Origin: Acidimangrovimonas sediminis
Lineage (GTDB): Bacteria > Pseudomonadota > Alphaproteobacteria > Rhodobacterales > Rhodobacteraceae
Direction of reading: 5' to 3'
DNA: 64,000 nucleotides
Assembly: GCF_002871005.1 (NCBI RefSeq)
Contig: NZ_PHSN01000018.1
Coordinates: 1-64,000, forward strand
In this document: positions 51,503 through 60,970 of the stretch, in pieces
How the letters are laid out: the number at the start of each line of letters is the position of its first letter
Numbering within the stretch: the stretch's first letter is position 1
Translations under genes and position numbers: made by a program
Notes under the pieces: model-generated
Database searches by the model: none
What the model was told of the DNA's origin: nothing
What the model saw: only the letters and a program-made list of their open reading frames with translations

Positions 51503-52312
51503 ATGTCGCGACCTGATCCCGCCCGCCTCGTCTCTGTCTTCCGCCGTCTCGCGCTGGAGGCCGGCGACAAGATCATGGAGATCTACGGCGCCGAAGATTT
51601 CGAGGTGCGCTCCAAGTCCGACGCCTCGCCGGTGACCGAGGCCGACGAGGCCGCCGACGCGCTGATCTCTGCCGGATTGCGCGCGGCCTTTCCCGATCTG
51701 CCGCTGGTGACCGAGGAGCAATCGGACACCCACGACCAGAAGATCTCGACCTTCCTGATCGTCGACCCGCTCGACGGGACCAAGGAGTTCGTCAAGCGGC
51801 GCGGCGATTTTACCGTCAACATCGCCTATGTCGAAGACGGCGTGCCGGTCTTCGGCGTGGTCTATGCGCCGGCGAAGGGGCGGCTCTTCTACACCGCAGC
51901 CGATGGCGCGTCGGTCGAGGAGAGCGGTGATTTCGCCAAGGACGCGCCCGGCGCGACCACGCCGCTCAGGGTCTCGACGCCCGATAACGGCGCCCTGATG
52001 GTCGTCGCCTCGAAATCGCACCGCGATGCCGCGACCGATGCCTATATCGGCCGCTACGGCGTCCGCGACATGACCAGCGCCGGTTCGTCGCTGAAGTTTT
52101 GCCTGGTCGCGACGGGCGAGGCTGACCTTTATCCCCGTCTCGGGCGGACGATGGAATGGGATACGGCGGCGGGCGACGCGGTGCTGCGCGGGGCAGGGGG
52201 GGCGATGGTGCGCTTCGACGATCACACCCCCTTCACCTACGGCAAGCCGGGGTTCGAGAACCCGTTCTTCATCGCCCACGCCCCCGGCGTCGACCTGAAG
52301 CCCGCCGAGTGA
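51503..52312 (+). CDS. cysQ: 3'(2'),5'-bisphosphate nucleotidase CysQ
   Basis: Metal-dependent phosphatase of 269 residues that hydrolyses PAP (adenosine 3',5'-bisphosphate) to AMP. Motifs of the inositol-monophosphatase fold: TEADEAADALI, LVTEEQSD, IVDPLDGTKEFVKR and EWDTAAGDAVL. GAGGAG precedes the ATG at 51503. PAP is made when sulfotransferases or PAPS reductase use PAPS. The double sulfotransferase-like gene at 59488 lies in the same cluster, so this copy may support glycan sulfation (inference). Confidence 0.95.
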   Translation: MSRPDPARLVSVFRRLALEAGDKIMEIYGAEDFEVRSKSDASPVTEADEAADALISAGLRAAFPDLPLVTEEQSDTHDQKISTFLIVDPLDGTKEFVKRRGDFTVNIAYVEDGVPVFGVVYAPAKGRLFYTAADGASVEESGDFAKDAPGATTPLRVSTPDNGALMVVASKSHRDAATDAYIGRYGVRDMTSAGSSLKFCLVATGEADLYPRLGRTMEWDTAAGDAVLRGAGGAMVRFDDHTPFTYGKPGFENPFFIAHAPGVDLKPAE

Positions 52313-52322
52313 GGGGCTTTCG

Positions 52323-53123
52323 GTGAAGACGCTGATCGTCATTCCCGCGCGCTATGCCTCGTCGCGCTATCCGGGCAAGCCGCTGGTCACGCTGACCGGC
52401 GCCACCGGCGAAAGCCGCAGCCTGATCGAACGCTCCTGGCGCGCGGCGGCGGAGGTGCGGGGCGTGACCCGCGTCGTCGTCGCGACCGACGACGACCGGA
52501 TCCGCGACGCCGCGGAGGCCTTCGGCGCCGAGGTGGTGATGACCTCGACCGAATGCCGCAACGGGACCGAGCGTTGCGCCGAGGCGCATGAGACGCTGGG
52601 TGGCGGCTACGACATCGTGGTGAATTTGCAGGGCGACGCGCCTCTGACGCCGGCCTGGTTCATCGAGGATCTGGTCGCGGGGCTGGCTGCCGACGCGACA
52701 GCCGAGGTCGCGACCCCGGTATTGCGCTGCGACGGTCGGGCGCTGAACGGCTTTCTCGACGACCGCCGCGCCGGCCGTGTCGGCGGCACCACGGCGGTGT
52801 TCGGCGCCGGCCGCAAGGCGCTCTACTTCTCCAAGGAGGTGATCCCCTACACCGGGAAGACCTACGCCGACGACGACCCGACCCCGGTGTTTCACCATGT
52901 CGGTGTCTACGCCTACCGCCCCGCTGCGCTGGCCGCCTACCCGCTATGGGAACCCGGCCCGATCGAGTCGCTCGAAGGTCTCGAACAACTGCGGTTCCTC
53001 GAGCGCGAGCGCCCGGTCCTCTGCGTCGAGGTCGAGGCCCGCGGCCGCCAGTTCTGGGAGCTGAACAACCCGTCGGACGTGCCGAAGATCGAGGCGATGT
53101 TGGCCGAGATGGGCGCGCCATGA
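52323..53123 (+). CDS. kdsB: 3-deoxy-manno-octulosonate cytidylyltransferase
   Basis: Enzyme of 266 residues that makes CMP-Kdo. MKTLIVIPARYASSRYPGKPL is close to the KdsB start; GTERCAEAHETL, VFHHVGVYAYRPAALAAY and SLEGLEQLRFLE follow. The usual VNVQGDEP reads VNLQGDAP here, a change from Glu to Ala that marks a divergent branch, perhaps a capsule-type enzyme or one for a Kdo-like sugar. The start is GTG at 52323, 10 bp after cysQ. Confidence 0.88.
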   Translation: MKTLIVIPARYASSRYPGKPLVTLTGATGESRSLIERSWRAAAEVRGVTRVVVATDDDRIRDAAEAFGAEVVMTSTECRNGTERCAEAHETLGGGYDIVVNLQGDAPLTPAWFIEDLVAGLAADATAEVATPVLRCDGRALNGFLDDRRAGRVGGTTAVFGAGRKALYFSKEVIPYTGKTYADDDPTPVFHHVGVYAYRPAALAAYPLWEPGPIESLEGLEQLRFLERERPVLCVEVEARGRQFWELNNPSDVPKIEAMLAEMGAP

Positions 53124-53136
53124 ACGGGGCGCGGGG

Positions 53137-54402
53137 ATGAACGGGCGCGCGGGCCCTCCGGCGACCAGCGTCGTCGTGGTCTCGCGCCACCGTCCCGAGG
53201 CGCTGCACCGCTGCCTCTGCGCGCTGAGCCAGCAGGATCACCCGCGGCTCGAGGTCATCGTGGTGGCGGACCCCCAGGCCTGCGCCGCGTTGCACCTGCT
53301 GTCGGACAGCCTGCGGATCGTCCCCTTCGACGAGGCCAACATCTCGGCTGCGCGCAATCTGGGCCTCGCCCATGCGGCGGGCGAGGTGGTGGCCTTCATC
53401 GACGACGACGCAGCGGCAGAGCCCACCTGGGCCAGCCGCCTGGCCGCCCCCTTTGCCGATCCGCGGGTGGCGGCGGCGACCGGCTTCGTGCGCGGGCGCA
53501 ACGGCATCTCCTATCAGTGGAAGGCGGCGACGGTGGACCGCTTCGGCGAGGACACGGCCCTTGCCGTGGACGAGGGCGCGGTGACACTACTGCCGGGCGA
53601 TGGGGTGGGCGCGGTCAAGACCCAGGGCACCAACATGGCGTTCCGGGCCGACACGTTGCGCGCGGCGGGCGGCTTCGACCCGGCGCTGCGCTTCTACCTC
53701 GACGAGGCGCATGTGAACCTCACCCTTGCGGCCGCCGGGCACCTGACTGCGGTGGTGCCGGGGGCACAGGTGCATCACGGCTTTGCCGCCAGCGCCCGGC
53801 GCCGCGCCGACCGCGCGCCCACCGACCTGACCGAGATCGGCGCCTCGGTCGCGGTCTTCCTGCGCCGCCACGCGGCCGGCGAAGACCCGGCGCCGGTGCT
53901 GGACCGACTGCGCGCCGCGCAGCGCCGGCGCCTTGTCGCGATGATGGTCGACGGGCGTCTGTCGCCCCCCGACGTGCCGCGCCTTCTTGCCACGCTCGAG
54001 ACCGGCCTGGCCGAGGGTGTCGCCCGACCGCTGCCCGCGCCCGCCCCGATCGCCACCCGGGCGGCGCCGTTCCGCCCCCTGCCGGGCACCGGCCCGCGCG
54101 CGGGTCTGGTGGTGTCGGGCCGTCCCTGGATCGCCGCGCGCCTGGCCCGGACCGCCGCCGCGGGCGTCGCCGCGGGGCGCATCGTCACGCTGATCCTTCT
54201 GGGCCCGAGCGCCCGCCCGCTTACGATGCGTTACGATCCCGCGGGATACTGGATCCTGGCCGGGGGGCTTTTCGGACGGGCGGAGCGGGCGGGCCCCCGC
54301 CCAAGAATTACCCGTTTCTCCGCGCGAGTGGCGCGCGAATCGGCACGCATCGGCGGATTTCGCCCGGTTGCCGCCCCAGGCAGGAACCCCCGAAACCTCT
54401 AA
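53137..54402 (+). CDS. Glycosyltransferase family 2 protein
   Basis: Inverting GT-A glycosyltransferase, 421 residues. The first 230 residues are the catalytic domain: SVVVVSRHRPEALHRCLCAL, NISAARNLGLAHAAGEVVAF and the metal-binding IDDDAAAEP, then GTNMAFRADTL. The remaining 190 residues (from about TEIGASVAVFLRRH) are Ala/Arg/Pro-rich and not part of the usual fold. It starts 13 bp after kdsB. A hairpin (54384-54409) overlaps its stop codon. Donor and acceptor sugars are unknown. Confidence 0.85.
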   Translation: MNGRAGPPATSVVVVSRHRPEALHRCLCALSQQDHPRLEVIVVADPQACAALHLLSDSLRIVPFDEANISAARNLGLAHAAGEVVAFIDDDAAAEPTWASRLAAPFADPRVAAATGFVRGRNGISYQWKAATVDRFGEDTALAVDEGAVTLLPGDGVGAVKTQGTNMAFRADTLRAAGGFDPALRFYLDEAHVNLTLAAAGHLTAVVPGAQVHHGFAASARRRADRAPTDLTEIGASVAVFLRRHAAGEDPAPVLDRLRAAQRRRLVAMMVDGRLSPPDVPRLLATLETGLAEGVARPLPAPAPIATRAAPFRPLPGTGPRAGLVVSGRPWIAARLARTAAAGVAAGRIVTLILLGPSARPLTMRYDPAGYWILAGGLFGRAERAGPRPRITRFSARVARESARIGGFRPVAAPGRNPRNL

Positions 54403-54554
54403 GGGGTTCTCAAGAAATCGCGCGCTTGTTAAGCTGGGGACGTAGTGCTGACCTTCCGAGGGCAAGATCTGAAGGCCGGTCCCGGTGCAAGTGTTTCCGA
54501 CACGGCCGCCGCGCTTCATGCTGCGGTAGATACGGACAGAGAGGACGTGACAAC

Positions 54555-55448
54555 ATGTCGAAGAAGGTAACGAAGGCGGTATTCCCGGTCGCAGGGCTCG
54601 GAACACGCTTTTTGCCCGCTACCAAGTCGATTCCGAAAGAGATCATGACGCTGGTCGACCGACCCCTGATCCAATACGCGATCGACGAGGCGCGGGCCGC
54701 CGGGATCAAGGAATTCATCTTCGTGACGTCGCGGGGCAAGGGCGCGCTCGAGGATTACTTCGATCACGCGCCGCATATCGAGCAGGAGCTCAAGAAGAAG
54801 GGCAAGGATGACCTTCTCGAGATCCTCAAGGGCACCAACATGGAGAGCGGCGCGATCGCCTACGTGCGCCAGCACAAGGCGCTTGGCCTCGGCCACGCGG
54901 TCTGGTGCGCCAGCCGCCTGATCGGGAACGAACCCTTCGCCGTGATCCTGCCCGACGACGTGATCGCCGCCGAAACCCCCTGCCTCCAGCAGATGGTCGA
55001 GGCCCATGCCGAAACCGGCGGCAACATGGTCGCCGCGATGGAAGTACCGGCCGAGAAGGCCTCGGCCTACGGTCTTCTGGACGTGTCCGAGGACATGGGG
55101 TCAATGGTCCGCGTCAAGGGCATGGTCGAGAAGCCGAAGCCCGAGGACGCGCCCTCGAACCTTGCCGTGATCGGGCGTTACATCCTCACGCCGAAGGTGC
55201 TGCGCAACCTCAACAAGAAGCAGGCTGGTGCGGGCGGAGAGATCCAGTTGACCGACGCCATCGCGCAGGAAATCGCGGCCTCGAACGACGTCTACGGCTA
55301 CCGTTTCCGCGGTCAGCGCTTCGACTGCGGCTCCAAGGCGGGCTTCCTGCAGGCGACCGTGGCCTTCGGCCTGGCGCGCGAGGAACTGCATGACGAGTTC
55401 TCGCAGTACCTGCAGGAAATGGCGGCGATCCAGAAGGCGGCCCAATAA
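54555..55448 (+). CDS. galU: UTP-glucose-1-phosphate uridylyltransferase
   Basis: GalU makes UDP-glucose for surface glycans, 297 residues. Signature segments: AGLGTRFLPATKSIPKEIM, ALGLGHAVWCASRLIG, FAVILPDDVIAAE and GYRFRGQRFDCGSKAGFLQ. The ATG at 54555 is preceded by GAGAGGACG. The 152-bp gap after the glycosyltransferase may contain its own promoter. It supplies the activated sugar for the glycosyltransferases that follow. Confidence 0.97.
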   Translation: MSKKVTKAVFPVAGLGTRFLPATKSIPKEIMTLVDRPLIQYAIDEARAAGIKEFIFVTSRGKGALEDYFDHAPHIEQELKKKGKDDLLEILKGTNMESGAIAYVRQHKALGLGHAVWCASRLIGNEPFAVILPDDVIAAETPCLQQMVEAHAETGGNMVAAMEVPAEKASAYGLLDVSEDMGSMVRVKGMVEKPKPEDAPSNLAVIGRYILTPKVLRNLNKKQAGAGGEIQLTDAIAQEIAASNDVYGYRFRGQRFDCGSKAGFLQATVAFGLAREELHDEFSQYLQEMAAIQKAAQ

Positions 55449-55471
55449 CTCCGCTCGCCGGCAGTCCCCAC

Positions 55472-56704
55472 ATGACCGAGGCCGCGCCCCCCACGGCGCG
55501 GCTTCTTGACCTGACGCGGCTGGTGTCGCGGGCGGGTCATCCCGCCGACACCGGCATCGACCGGGTCGAGCGCGCCTATCTCGACACATTGCTGGCCCGG
55601 CCTGAGCCGCTCTATGCCCTGGTGCGGACAACGCTGGGCTTCGTCCTGCTGCCACCCGGCGGCACCGCGGCGCTGCGCGACCGCCTGAACGGCACGCATC
55701 CCTGGGGCGTGCAGGATCTGCTGGGGCGTCTTGCGCAGCGTCGCAATCCGGGCCGCGCCGCCGCCGAGGCCGACCTGCGTCGCCTCGCGCTCGACCGCGC
55801 GCGGCCCGCGGGGCTGACGCGGCTTCTGGGGCGGCTGCCCGAGGGGTTCGCCTATGTCAACGTCGGCCATGCCAACTTGTCGGCGCGGGTCTTTGCCGCG
55901 GTGAGGGAGGTGGGCGGACGTGTCTCGGTGCTGATCCACGACACGATCCCGCTCGATCATCCGCAATTCGCCTCTCCGGGCCTGCCCGAGGCTTTCGCCG
56001 CCCGGATCGCGGCGGTGGCCCGCGGCGCCGACCTGGTGATCTGCAATTCCGAGGTGACCCGCTCCGATGCCGCCCGCCACTTTGCCGCCACTGGCCGGGT
56101 GCCGCCGATGATTGTTTCTCATCTGGGAACGGACAGGCCGAGGCCCGACCCCGCGGCACTTCCGCCAGGGCTTCCGCCCGAGGTGATCGGGGGCGCCCCC
56201 TATTTCGTGACGCTGGGCACGATCGAGCCGCGCAAGAACCTCGATTTGCTGCTCGACATCTGGGAGGCGGCGGCGGGCGCACTGCCGCCACTCCTGATCG
56301 TAGGGCGGCGCGGCTGGGCCGGGGCGGCGACGCTTGCCCGGCTCGATGCGCCGCCGCCGGGGGTGCATCTGGCCGGCGCGCTTTCGGATGGCGCCGTGGC
56401 GGCGCTTCTGGCGGGGTCTGCCGGCCTGCTGTTCCCTAGCTTGGCCGAGGGCTACGGTCTGCCACCGGTCGAGGCCGCGGCCCTGGGTGTGCCGGTGCTC
56501 TGTGGCGATCTTGCCATCTACCGCGAGACACTGGGTGATTACCCCGTTTACGCGGACCCGACCGACCGCTATCTTTGGCGCGGAAAAATCGACGCCATGG
56601 CGGCACTTGCGAGCAAGACCAAGGGGAAGAGCAGCACGGTGCGGAGAAGCCCGCGCCTTCCGACCTGGGGGGATCATTTCAAGCCGGTGTTAAGCTTGAC
56701 GTGA
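55472..56704 (+). CDS. Glycosyltransferase family 4-type protein
   Basis: Retaining GT-B glycosyltransferase of 410 residues. The N-terminal half starts LLDLTRLVSRAGHPADTGIDRVERAYL, a start common to capsule enzymes of Rhodobacterales. The C-terminal half has YFVTLGTIEPRKNLDLLLD and the donor-binding segment LFPSLAEGYGLPPVEAAALG with Glu residues of the ExxxxxE motif. It starts 23 bp after galU. The exact linkage made is unknown. Confidence 0.88.
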   Translation: MTEAAPPTARLLDLTRLVSRAGHPADTGIDRVERAYLDTLLARPEPLYALVRTTLGFVLLPPGGTAALRDRLNGTHPWGVQDLLGRLAQRRNPGRAAAEADLRRLALDRARPAGLTRLLGRLPEGFAYVNVGHANLSARVFAAVREVGGRVSVLIHDTIPLDHPQFASPGLPEAFAARIAAVARGADLVICNSEVTRSDAARHFAATGRVPPMIVSHLGTDRPRPDPAALPPGLPPEVIGGAPYFVTLGTIEPRKNLDLLLDIWEAAAGALPPLLIVGRRGWAGAATLARLDAPPPGVHLAGALSDGAVAALLAGSAGLLFPSLAEGYGLPPVEAAALGVPVLCGDLAIYRETLGDYPVYADPTDRYLWRGKIDAMAALASKTKGKSSTVRRSPRLPTWGDHFKPVLSLT

Positions 56705-56752
56705 TAGCCGGGCTTGATCCTTCGCTTGCGGCTGTCGGGAGGCTGGGGACGC

Positions 56753-57763
56753 TTGGGACTGTGGAATTCATATGTGCTGCGCCTCGCGCGGAGGCGCTGG
56801 CGGTTCCGTGCCTTCCGCAAGCGGCGCGAGCTGAAGCCAGTCGTCAACCGCACCGGCATCATCGGCCGCCACGACATCCTTGTCTTTTCGACCCTCAGGA
56901 ACGAACGGGTCCGGCTGCCCTATTTCCTGCAGTACTACCGCGACATGGGGGTCAATCATTTCCTGTTTGTCGACAATGACTCGGACGACGGGTCGCGCGA
57001 ATACCTGATCGAGCAATCCGACTGCTCGGTCTGGACCACCAAGGCAAGCTACAAGCGGTCGCGCTTTGGCGTCGACTGGCTGAACTGGCTGCAGACGCGG
57101 TACGGCCACAATCACTGGTGCCTTGTCGTCGATCCGGACGAATTCCTCGTCTACCCGTTCTGCGACACCCGCTCCATCCGGGCGCTGACCGACTGGCTGG
57201 ACGCGTCGTCGATCCGGTCGTTCGGGGCGATGCTTCTCGACATGTATCCCAAGGGGCGGCTGGATGCGCAGCCCTACCGCGAAGGCACCGACCCGTTCGA
57301 GATCGCGAACTGGTTCGACAGCGGCAATTACACGATCCAGCGCAACCACCGCTTCGGCAACCTCTGGATCCAGGGCGGGCCCCGCGCCCGGGCCTTCTTT
57401 CCGCAGGAGCCGGAGCGTGCGCCGGCGCTCAACAAGATCCCGCTGGTGAAATGGCACCGGCATTATACCTACACCAGCTCCACCCACATGCTGCTGCCGC
57501 GTGGCCTGAACCTCGTCTACGACGAATGGGGCGGGGAAAAGGCTTCCGGCTGCCTTCTTCACGCCAAGTTCCTGGATACTTTCACCCGGAAATCGGCGGA
57601 GGAGCTGACCCGGCGTCAGCACTATGCCAACAGCCACGAATACCGCGCCTATGCCGCGGGCTTGAAGGACGATCCGGACCTGTGGTGCAAGTGGAGCGAG
57701 AAATACATCAACTGGCGCCAGCTCGAGATCCTGGGGCTGATGTCGAAGGGCAACTGGGCATGA
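56753..57763 (+). CDS. Glycosyltransferase family 2-like (GT92-type) protein
   Basis: About 336 residues. FSTLRNERVRLPYFLQYYRDMGVNHF, FVDNDSDDGSREYL and LVVDPDEFLVYP form the DxD-containing GT-A core of the family that acts in bacterial capsule clusters. ALNKIPLVKWHRHYTYTSSTHML is also typical. No ATG lies near the start. TTG at 56753 has GGGAGG ten bases upstream and is preferred; TTG at 56714 would add 13 residues. It sits 48 bp after the GT4-type gene and 22 bp before the next one. Confidence 0.85.
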   Translation: MGLWNSYVLRLARRRWRFRAFRKRRELKPVVNRTGIIGRHDILVFSTLRNERVRLPYFLQYYRDMGVNHFLFVDNDSDDGSREYLIEQSDCSVWTTKASYKRSRFGVDWLNWLQTRYGHNHWCLVVDPDEFLVYPFCDTRSIRALTDWLDASSIRSFGAMLLDMYPKGRLDAQPYREGTDPFEIANWFDSGNYTIQRNHRFGNLWIQGGPRARAFFPQEPERAPALNKIPLVKWHRHYTYTSSTHMLLPRGLNLVYDEWGGEKASGCLLHAKFLDTFTRKSAEELTRRQHYANSHEYRAYAAGLKDDPDLWCKWSEKYINWRQLEILGLMSKGNWA

Positions 57764-57785
57764 CACCGAAAGGGGACCCGGCGGC

Positions 57786-59483
57786 GTGAGCATCGGCTTC
57801 ATCATGCTGTGCCACACCGCGCTGGACCGTGCGGCCGAGGTTGCCCGCCACTGGGCCGGCCGCGGCTATCCCGTCGTCCTCCACGTCGACCGGCGTGTCA
57901 GCAAGCAGGGGTATGCCCGGCTGACCCGACTGCTGGCCGATCTCGACAACGTCCGCTTTTCGGCCCGTCATCGCTGCGAATGGGGCACCTGGTCGCTGGT
58001 CGCCGCGACCCAGCAGGCATCCGAGCTGATGCTGCGGGAATTCGCGGGCGTCCGGCATGTCTACCTTGCCTCGGGTTCCTGCCTGCCGCTGCGCCCGGTC
58101 GAGGAGCTGGAGGCCTATCTTGCCGCCCACCCGCGGACCGATTTCATCGAATCCGTGACGACCGAGGATGTCGGCTGGACAGTGGGTGGCATCGACGTCG
58201 AACGCTTCACCCTGCGCTTTCCCTTCTCGTGGAAGAAGAACCGCGCCGCCTTCGACTGGTATGTGAGCTTTCAGCGCCGCATCAAGTTCAAGCGCCGCAT
58301 CCCCGACGGCCTGGTACCGCACCTCGGCAGCCAGTGGTGGTGCCTGACCCGGCAGACGCTTTCGGCCATCCTGCAAGACCCCGACCGGGAGGCTTATGAC
58401 GCCTATTTCAAGCGCGTCTGGATCCCGGACGAGAGCTATTTCCAGACCCTGACCCGGCTTTATTCCACGAATATCGAAAGCCGGTCGCTGACGCTGTCGA
58501 AGTTCGACTTTCAGGGCAAGCCGCACATCTTCTACGACGATCACCTCCAGCTTCTGCGCCGCTCGGACTGCTTCGTCGCGCGCAAGATCTGGGCGCATGC
58601 CGACAAGCTCTACGATACGTTCCTGCACGGCACCGGCGCCCAGCAGCCGAAGGCCGAGCCAAACCCGGGCAAGATCGACCGCCTCTTCGCCAAGGCGGTG
58701 GAGCGCCGGACCCGCGGGCGCCCGGGCCTTTACATGCAGTCGCGCTTTCCCAACGAGAACTGGGAGAACGGTCGCACCTGCGCGCCCTATTCGGTCTTCG
58801 CCGGTTTCACCGAGCTTTTCGAGGATTACGAGACCTGGCTGTCCAAGACCACCGGCAGCCGGGTGCACGGCCATCTCTACGCCGCCAAGCGGGTGGAGTT
58901 CGCGGGGGGCGAGACGGTCTACAACGGCGCGATGTCCGACAGCGCCAAGCTGCGCGATTACAACGCCCAGGCCTTCCTGACCAACCTGATCTGGAACACC
59001 CGGGGCGAGCGGCAGTGCTTCCAGTTCGGCCCCGCCGATACACAATACCTTGGCTGGTTCATGGCGCTGGACCAGAATGCCCAGATCTCGGTCATCTCGG
59101 GGGCATGGGCGGTGCCGCTGTTCCGCTCCAACCTCGATTTCGCGGCGATCCGGAAAGAGGCCGCCCGGCTGCAGAAGATCGAAGGCGATTTCCTGAACGT
59201 CCTGCGCTCGCCCTACGTCAAGGCCCGTATCCGAATCTGGACCATGGCCGAATTCGTCGAAAGCCCGATGGAGCCGCTGCAAAGCATCATCGACGAGATC
59301 AACCCCCGGGCGCTGCGCCGGCTGGCGGAGGCGCCCAAGATGGTTGACCTCACCGGCTTTGGCCAGTTCCTCCAGAACCTCAAGAACCAGGGCATGCAGC
59401 CGCTGCTGATGGGCGATTTCCCCGTGGGCGACCTGCCGCGCAGCCCCGGTGCCCGCCGTTCCCGGCCCTATCTGGTGAAGTGA
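57786..59483 (+). CDS. GT14 (core-2 branching-type) glycosyltransferase
   Basis: Protein of 565 residues. The first 280 residues resemble the branching beta-1,6-N-acetylglucosaminyltransferase fold: GFIMLCHTALDRAAEVARHW, VVLHVDRRV, YLASGSCLPLRPVEELEAYL, HLGSQWWCLTRQTL and IPDESYFQTL. Residues about 300-565 form a second domain of unknown function, with NENWENGRTCAPYSVFAGFTE, found with this enzyme in Rhodobacterales. The start is GTG at 57786. It is followed 4 bp on by the sulfotransferase-like gene, so the two are probably coupled. Confidence 0.85.
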   Translation: MSIGFIMLCHTALDRAAEVARHWAGRGYPVVLHVDRRVSKQGYARLTRLLADLDNVRFSARHRCEWGTWSLVAATQQASELMLREFAGVRHVYLASGSCLPLRPVEELEAYLAAHPRTDFIESVTTEDVGWTVGGIDVERFTLRFPFSWKKNRAAFDWYVSFQRRIKFKRRIPDGLVPHLGSQWWCLTRQTLSAILQDPDREAYDAYFKRVWIPDESYFQTLTRLYSTNIESRSLTLSKFDFQGKPHIFYDDHLQLLRRSDCFVARKIWAHADKLYDTFLHGTGAQQPKAEPNPGKIDRLFAKAVERRTRGRPGLYMQSRFPNENWENGRTCAPYSVFAGFTELFEDYETWLSKTTGSRVHGHLYAAKRVEFAGGETVYNGAMSDSAKLRDYNAQAFLTNLIWNTRGERQCFQFGPADTQYLGWFMALDQNAQISVISGAWAVPLFRSNLDFAAIRKEAARLQKIEGDFLNVLRSPYVKARIRIWTMAEFVESPMEPLQSIIDEINPRALRRLAEAPKMVDLTGFGQFLQNLKNQGMQPLLMGDFPVGDLPRSPGARRSRPYLVK

Positions 59484-59487
59484 TCCC

Positions 59488-60930
59488 GTGACCGACCAAC
59501 CCGCCGCAAGCCCCTCCGCCGCCATCTCCCCCGCTGCCGCGCGCCGCGGGCGGTTCGATTTCTTCGTCATCCTGGCCGAGATGCGGACCGGGTCGAACTT
59601 TCTCGAGGCGAACCTGAACGAGTTCGCCTCGCTGCGCTGCCTGGGCGAGGCGTTCAACCCGGTCTTCGTCGCGCACAAGAACCAGGACGACCTTTATGGC
59701 ATCGACCTTGCCGCGCGCGAGGCCGACCCGCTGGAGCTGGTACGTCGGATGGTCGAACATTGCGACGGTCTGCCGGGGTTCCGCTTCTTCCACGACCACG
59801 ATCCGCGGGTGTTGGAACACATCATGGCCAACCCGCGCTGCGCCAAGGTGGTGCTGACGCGGAACCCGCTGGAAAGCTACGTCTCGCTCAGGATCGCGAA
59901 CGAGACGGGACAGTGGAAGCTGACCAACGTCAAGCATCAGCGGCAGGCGCAGGTGCGCTTCGACCCCGTCGCGTTCGAGAGCCACCTCGAGAAGATCCAG
60001 GCCTTTCAGATCGAGATCATGCACGCGCTGCAGATCACGGGCCAGACTGCCTTCTATATCGATTATGAGGATATCGGCGATGTCGAGGTGCTGAACGGGC
60101 TGGCCGCGTTCCTGGGCACCGACGAGCGGATCGAGGCGGTCTCGACCAAGCTCAAGGTGCAGAACCCCGAGGCCACCGCCGACAAGGTGCGCAACCCCGA
60201 AGAGATGGAGGCGGCCCTTGCCCGCCTCGACCGGTTCAACCTGTCGCGCACCCCGAACTTCGAACCGCGCCGCGGGCCTGCGGTGCCGGGATTCTGGGCC
60301 GGGGACGGGGCAGGCATTCTCTACATGCCGGTGAAGGCGGGGCCCGAGGCACAGGTCTGCGCCTGGCTGGAGGCCGCGGGCGGCGGCCTCGTCGGCAGCT
60401 TTACCCAGAAGTCGCTGCGCCAGTGGAAGCGGCGCCACGACGGGCACCGCAGCTTCACCGTCGTGCGCCACCCGGTGCCCCGCGCCTACGCGGCCTTCTG
60501 CGCCGATGTGCTGGGCGAGGAGAACCGCGACTTTCGGGTGATCCTGAAACGCTACCAGGTCGCGGTGCCCGAGGAAGGGGCGGATCTGGCAACCCTCCGC
60601 GCCGGCTTCGTGTCGTTCCTTGGGTTTCTGAAGAAGAACCTCGCCGGTCAGACCTCGGTCCGGATCGATGGCGCCTGGGCCAGCCAGTCGGTGGTGCTGC
60701 AAGGCTTTGCGAAATTCCAGGGACCGGACCTCGTGATCCGCGAGGAACGGCTGGCCGAGGGGCTGGCCTATCTTGCGGCGGAAGTGGGCATCGCCCCGCC
60801 GGCGCTGCCTGCGGATCCCGACGTAGCGCCCTATCCGCTGGCCGCGCTCTACGACGAAAGCGTCGAGGCCGCGGCGCGGGAGGCCTATCAGCGGGACTAC
60901 ATGTCCTTTGGCTGGGGCAAATGGGGGTAG
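59488..60930 (+). CDS. Tandem sulfotransferase-like protein
   Basis: Protein of 480 residues with two sulfotransferase-type halves. The first (about 20-255) has LAEMRTGSNFLEANLNEF at the 5'-phosphosulfate loop and VVLTRNPLESYVSLRI at the 3'-phosphate site, both as expected for PAPS binding. The second (about 268-480) has ILYMPVKAGPEAQVCAWL, where the loop is degenerate, FTVVRHPVPRAYAAF as a good 3'-phosphate site, and a family-like end YQRDYMSFGW. The first half looks active, the second less so. The start is GTG at 59488. With cysQ in the same cluster it suggests sulfation of the glycan made here. Confidence 0.8.
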   Translation: MTDQPAASPSAAISPAAARRGRFDFFVILAEMRTGSNFLEANLNEFASLRCLGEAFNPVFVAHKNQDDLYGIDLAAREADPLELVRRMVEHCDGLPGFRFFHDHDPRVLEHIMANPRCAKVVLTRNPLESYVSLRIANETGQWKLTNVKHQRQAQVRFDPVAFESHLEKIQAFQIEIMHALQITGQTAFYIDYEDIGDVEVLNGLAAFLGTDERIEAVSTKLKVQNPEATADKVRNPEEMEAALARLDRFNLSRTPNFEPRRGPAVPGFWAGDGAGILYMPVKAGPEAQVCAWLEAAGGGLVGSFTQKSLRQWKRRHDGHRSFTVVRHPVPRAYAAFCADVLGEENRDFRVILKRYQVAVPEEGADLATLRAGFVSFLGFLKKNLAGQTSVRIDGAWASQSVVLQGFAKFQGPDLVIREERLAEGLAYLAAEVGIAPPALPADPDVAPYPLAALYDESVEAAAREAYQRDYMSFGWGKWG

Positions 60931-60970
60931 GTCTGCACTGCGGGGGCATACCCTCGCACCCTCTGCATCC

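Noticed and set aside
54384-54409. Hairpin overlapping the stop of the family 2 glycosyltransferase as terminator
   Set aside because: The seven-pair stem has a 12-base loop and no U run; it is mentioned with the gene but not called a terminator.
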